A DNA stretch of 6,585 nucleotides, taken from assembly GCA_016180165.1 (NCBI GenBank), contig JACPBU010000132.1, positions 1 to 6,585 on the forward strand, in the 5' to 3' direction. Position numbers and translations under genes: made by a program. Under the pieces are notes generated by a model. It was not told where the DNA came from and did no database searches. It saw only the letters and a program-made list of their open reading frames with translations. Each line of letters begins with the position of its first letter. Within the stretch, counting starts at the first letter, position 1. Source of the DNA: Candidatus Woesearchaeota archaeon. GTDB lineage: Archaea > Nanobdellota > Nanobdellia > Woesearchaeales > JACPBV01. Of this stretch, positions 4,803-6,585 are shown piece by piece.

Positions 4803-5828
4803 CTATTCAAGCACCTCCTGAAGGCGTTTCTGCTGGATGGCTAGCTTTATCTCCCTTGCCATCCTTCTGCCTGTAGACATCGGCTCCTGGTATCTGAGCC
4901 AGGTATAAGGGCTGCCATTGATGTAGGGATTTGTTCCTGCAACAATCCTTGCAGAGATCTCAAAGACATAGATTTCCTCTTCTGGAGTTATGACGCATTC
5001 CAGGCAGAATGGGCCATAGAGCCCTTTTTTCTGGATCTTCCTGCTCTCTTTGACCACCTGCTCCCCCATCTCAATAAATCGGGGAAGGAAAGATTCCCGG
5101 ACAACGACTGGGATATTTCCGACGATGACATAGCTTGGGTCAATCTTTTCCGGCGGCAGGACCATCTGGTCTCTCGCTGAGATCCTCCCGATGCCATCGA
5201 CATTGCTCTCATACCGCTTGTCAAATCCCATGATCTCGGTCTCACCGGTGAGAGGAGAATTGAAATAATGCGCATACATGTGGACCCCAAGGATGTATTC
5301 CTGGATGACATATTGCTTGCCCGGGTGCAGCTTTATCTTTTCCTTAAAGTCCTGGATGTTCTTTGCAAGAAAATAACCCTTGCCCCCGCCTGCCCCATGA
5401 AACTTCACGATGACCGGCCTGTCTATCAGCTCAGGCCTTGGGAAAACTTTCGGCAGCTTGCAGCCAGCCCTCGTCAGCCAGATCTTTTCTTTGTTCCTGT
5501 CTGATTCCCAGAGGAGGATTCCCTTGCAGCCAAAATAAGGGACTTTGAGCTTCTCAAGATTCTCGATGCCAACATACTGTATGTAGGATGCATGAGGGAT
5601 AAGGATGGCGTTCTTTTTATTGAGCTCTTTCTCGAGCTTCAGGACATCTTTATATTCGTCAACAAGAATGATCTCATCAGCGACTTTAAACTGCTGGTAA
5701 GGCTTCTCTTTCCCTCTTCTGCAGATTGCTATCGTCCGGAAGCCTTCATCTTTCGCACCCTTCAGGATCTGAAGCGCAGAATGAGAGCCTAACGTCGCTA
5801 TACTGTAATGTATATTTTGCGCTACCAT
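4803..5828 (-). CDS. purP: 5-formaminoimidazole-4-carboxamide ribonucleotide synthetase (PurP)
   Basis: PurP catalyses the formate- and ATP-dependent formylation of AICAR to FAICAR, the penultimate step of IMP synthesis in archaea that lack the folate-dependent PurH transformylase. The 341-aa length is close to the family's usual size (about 360). Visible family features are TLGSHSALQILKGAKDEGF (12-30) in the N-terminal domain, VKFHGAGGGKGYFLA (141-155) as the ATP-grasp glycine-rich loop, HYFNSPLTGETEIMGFDKRY (187-206) in the substrate site, and VFEISARIVAGTN (288-300) carrying the metal-binding glutamate and the conserved Asn. The ATG at 5828 is supported by a TATA-like box 25.5 nt upstream, predicting a leaderless transcript. 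It is the first gene of an operon with the divergent PurP and guaA. In a small-genome archaeon AICAR could come from histidine synthesis or from outside the cell; neither source is visible here. Confidence 0.92.
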   Translation of the reverse strand: MVAQNIHYSIATLGSHSALQILKGAKDEGFRTIAICRRGKEKPYQQFKVADEIILVDEYKDVLKLEKELNKKNAILIPHASYIQYVGIENLEKLKVPYFGCKGILLWESDRNKEKIWLTRAGCKLPKVFPRPELIDRPVIVKFHGAGGGKGYFLAKNIQDFKEKIKLHPGKQYVIQEYILGVHMYAHYFNSPLTGETEIMGFDKRYESNVDGIGRISARDQMVLPPEKIDPSYVIVGNIPVVVRESFLPRFIEMGEQVVKESRKIQKKGLYGPFCLECVITPEEEIYVFEISARIVAGTNPYINGSPYTWLRYQEPMSTGRRMAREIKLAIQQKRLQEVLE

Positions 5829-5849
5829 AGAAGAGTGGAGCGGTTTTTA

Positions 5850-5857
5850 TTTATAAA
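5850..5857 (-). promoter_or_regulatory. TATA-like box of the purP-purP-guaA operon
   Basis: Minus strand TTTATAAA, centred 25.5 nt before the ATG at 5828, consistent with a leaderless operon transcript. There is no room for a riboswitch or other leader RNA between it and the start codon, so any control of the operon should act at transcription initiation. No clear operator dyad is visible. Confidence 0.6.
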
Positions 5858-5884
5858 TCTTTTGGAAAGGTAACCTGCGGCGGG

Positions 5885-5890
5885 AAAAAA
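5885..5890 (-). terminator. T6 run after the charged-protein gene
   Basis: The minus strand reads TTTTTT 17 nt after the stop of the 133-aa gene and before the purP promoter. An oligo-T run in this place fits archaeal factor-independent termination. No hairpin precedes it. Confidence 0.4.
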
Positions 5891-5907
5891 GATTGATGGA
5901 GGGATGT

Positions 5908-6309
5908 TTACTTGTCCAGGTAAATGACTTCTTTCTCTTCCTTCAGGGCCTGGTTGATGGCATCTTCAATAGAGTTTTTACCTGGCTTTTTCTTACCTTT
6001 TTTGTCGCTCTGAGTCTCATCCCTGATTTCTGCAAACGCTTCAGAAGCGGCCCTTTTTGCAATTTCCTGGCCGGACACTTCCTCCTTGCCCTCATATTTC
6101 TTCCCTTCACCTTTAAGCTGCTCTTCAAATTCAGAAAGCTCACCTTCTTCCTCTTCACGCTCCTCCTCGCCTTTTCCTGACTGATATTCATCTGAGGGGT
6201 CTTTCTGCTGGTAATCATCCTGCTTCTGGTAGTCGTGGCCGTGAGAGGGGCTGTTGCTGTGATATCCTTCTTCTTCCCGGTCCCATGAAGCTATGCCTTG
6301 ATAGGTCAT
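5908..6309 (-). CDS. hypothetical highly charged, probably disordered protein, 133 aa
   Basis: I do not recognise this protein. Residues 1-45 are polar and rich in Q, D, Y, S and H; residues 46-78 are dominated by E, G and K (for example GEEEREEEEGE); residues 80-97 (QEIAKRAASEAFAEI) look like an amphipathic helix; residues 101-111 are a lysine-rich patch (KKGKKKPGK); and the C-terminus (SIEDAINQALKEEKEVIYLDK) looks like a short ordered helix and strand. There is no cysteine, signal peptide or membrane segment. Such composition suggests a disordered adaptor or nucleic-acid-associated protein, but that is inference. The ATG at 6309 is well supported by a TATA-like box 27 nt upstream, predicting a leaderless message, and a T6 run follows the stop. 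It lies upstream of the purine operon on the same strand, but with its own promoter and terminator it is probably independent. Confidence 0.65.
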   Translation of the reverse strand: MTYQGIASWDREEEGYHSNSPSHGHDYQKQDDYQQKDPSDEYQSGKGEEEREEEEGELSEFEEQLKGEGKKYEGKEEVSGQEIAKRAASEAFAEIRDETQSDKKGKKKPGKNSIEDAINQALKEEKEVIYLDK

Positions 6310-6332
6310 ATTCAGCCAACATTAAGGGTGAG

Positions 6333-6339
6333 TTTTTAA
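6333..6339 (-). promoter_or_regulatory. TATA-like box of the charged-protein gene
   Basis: Minus strand TTAAAAA within CCTTAAAAAC, centred 27 nt before the ATG at 6309. It predicts leaderless transcription and is the main reason to accept that start. Confidence 0.5.
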
Positions 6340-6374
6340 GGTTTGTGAAAATTGCATACTCCCAAAATATCCTT

Positions 6375-6395
6375 AGAAATTCCTTTGGAATTTCT
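6375..6395. repeat. perfect 9-bp hairpin with a 3-base loop
   Basis: AGAAATTCC (6375-6383) and GGAATTTCT (6387-6395) are perfectly complementary around TTT (AAA on the minus strand). CCC at 6361-6363 and GGG at 6396-6398 could close a longer asymmetric stem. It lies in the non-coding stretch between the charged-protein promoter and the three-way-junction element, and has no oligo-T tract placed to make it an ordinary terminator. It may be part of the same RNA as that element or a separate DNA site. Confidence 0.45.
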
Positions 6396-6490
6396 GGGAA
6401 CTTAGATTTCTATGTAATCCGACTAAAGTCAGGGGTTTCTCACAAAGACCCTTTAAACTTAAACTTTTCCCTCTAACAGAACCCAGTTGA

Positions 6491-6559
6491 ATGCAACCAT
6501 TCCATCCGGTCTTTGACCGGTGGTCATGGAAGCAGTTTCCACTTCCAGAATGGTTGCAT
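6491..6559 (-). ncRNA. candidate structured RNA: three-way junction
   Basis: Three nested inverted repeats give a compact three-way junction. P1 is 12 bp and perfect (6491-6502 with 6548-6559). P2 is 6 bp and perfect (6506-6511 with 6515-6520). P3 is 6527-6535 with 6539-6547. P2 and P3 both have 3-base loops, AAA on the minus strand. In P3 two positions are U-G and G-U pairs on the minus strand but A-C mismatches on the plus strand, so the minus-strand RNA folds better. Junction segments are 0, 6 and 3 nt. The structure fills a stretch with no credible protein gene. No known riboswitch, ribozyme, tRNA or C/D-box consensus was recognised. Transcript ends are unknown; the 5' side may reach beyond the window. 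A DNA role (cruciform, protein site, remnant of a mobile element end) is the main alternative. Confidence 0.4.
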
Positions 6560-6561
6560 GC

Positions 6562-6585
6562 GTCAAGAACAACCATCTTTGACTG
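6562..6585 (-). other. second hairpin and competing copy of the P1 arm at the window edge
   Basis: On the minus strand GTCAA (6583-6579) can pair with TTGAC (6566-6562). The 12-base loop between them contains ATGGTTG (6576-6570), identical to part of the 3' arm of P1 and complementary to CAACCAT (6556-6550) in its 5' arm. The two pairings exclude each other unless the loop contact is only transient. The element is cut by the window end. Confidence 0.3.

Noticed and set aside
5893..6180. 95-aa plus-strand frame that looks hydrophobic, like a membrane protein
   Set aside because: The phenylalanine and leucine runs are the complement of the Lys/Glu-rich 133-aa gene, which has a promoter and terminator; this frame has neither.
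6491..6559. Hammerhead ribozyme
   Set aside because: Junction lengths (0, 6, 3) and stem order resemble a hammerhead, but the CUGANGA and GAAA core sequences are absent on both strands, and the bases that would be the GAA core are paired in P1.
6373..6576. 67-aa minus-strand open frame
   Set aside because: It runs through the hairpin and the three-way junction, its composition looks random, and it has no promoter or ribosome binding site.
1..6585. CRISPR array, tRNA, rRNA or insertion sequence
   Set aside because: There are no regularly spaced direct repeats, no tRNA cloverleaf with T-loop consensus, no rRNA motifs, and no transposase or paired terminal repeats around a gene.

Overview
The window looks archaeal. 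It carries two members of the archaea-restricted PurP family, the N-terminus of an archaeal DRG/Obg-type GTPase, and several genes whose start codon lies about 25-28 nt from the centre of a TATA-like box, as in leaderless archaeal transcripts. Base composition is moderate and genes are tightly packed. A DPANN-type archaeon (for example a Woesearchaeota relative) is a reasonable guess, but no marker here fixes the lineage.

Layout, left to right. Positions 1-153 (minus) hold the first 51 codons of the DRG GTPase. Positions 206-2075 form an accessory block of unrecognised genes: a 203-aa protein (minus), two overlapping plus-strand frames (52 and 142 aa; either a coupled pair or one frameshifted gene), and a 167-aa protein (minus) that seems distantly related to the 203-aa one. 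The two minus-strand genes share an unusual promoter geometry: TATA centre 49.5 nt from the ATG, a leader of about 22 nt, and a dyad beside the TATA box. The other genes with visible promoters look leaderless.

Positions 2184-5828 (minus) hold a compact purine operon, transcribed purP1, purP2, guaA with 2-nt spacers. PurP makes FAICAR from AICAR, formate and ATP; GuaA makes GMP from XMP. The steps between (IMP cyclohydrolase, IMP dehydrogenase) are not in the window. guaA is broken just after its ATP pyrophosphatase P-loop: roughly 16 conserved residues are missing and the frame shifts, leaving a 230-aa and a 262-270-aa frame. This is a disabling deletion, an assembly collapse, or a strange split enzyme.

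Positions 5908-6309 (minus) encode a small, highly charged, probably disordered protein from a leaderless promoter. The last 276 bases carry no credible protein gene but are rich in inverted repeats. These include a near-perfect three-way junction at 6491-6559 whose G-U pairs form only in the minus-strand RNA. This candidate structured RNA and the guaA lesion are the two observations most worth following.
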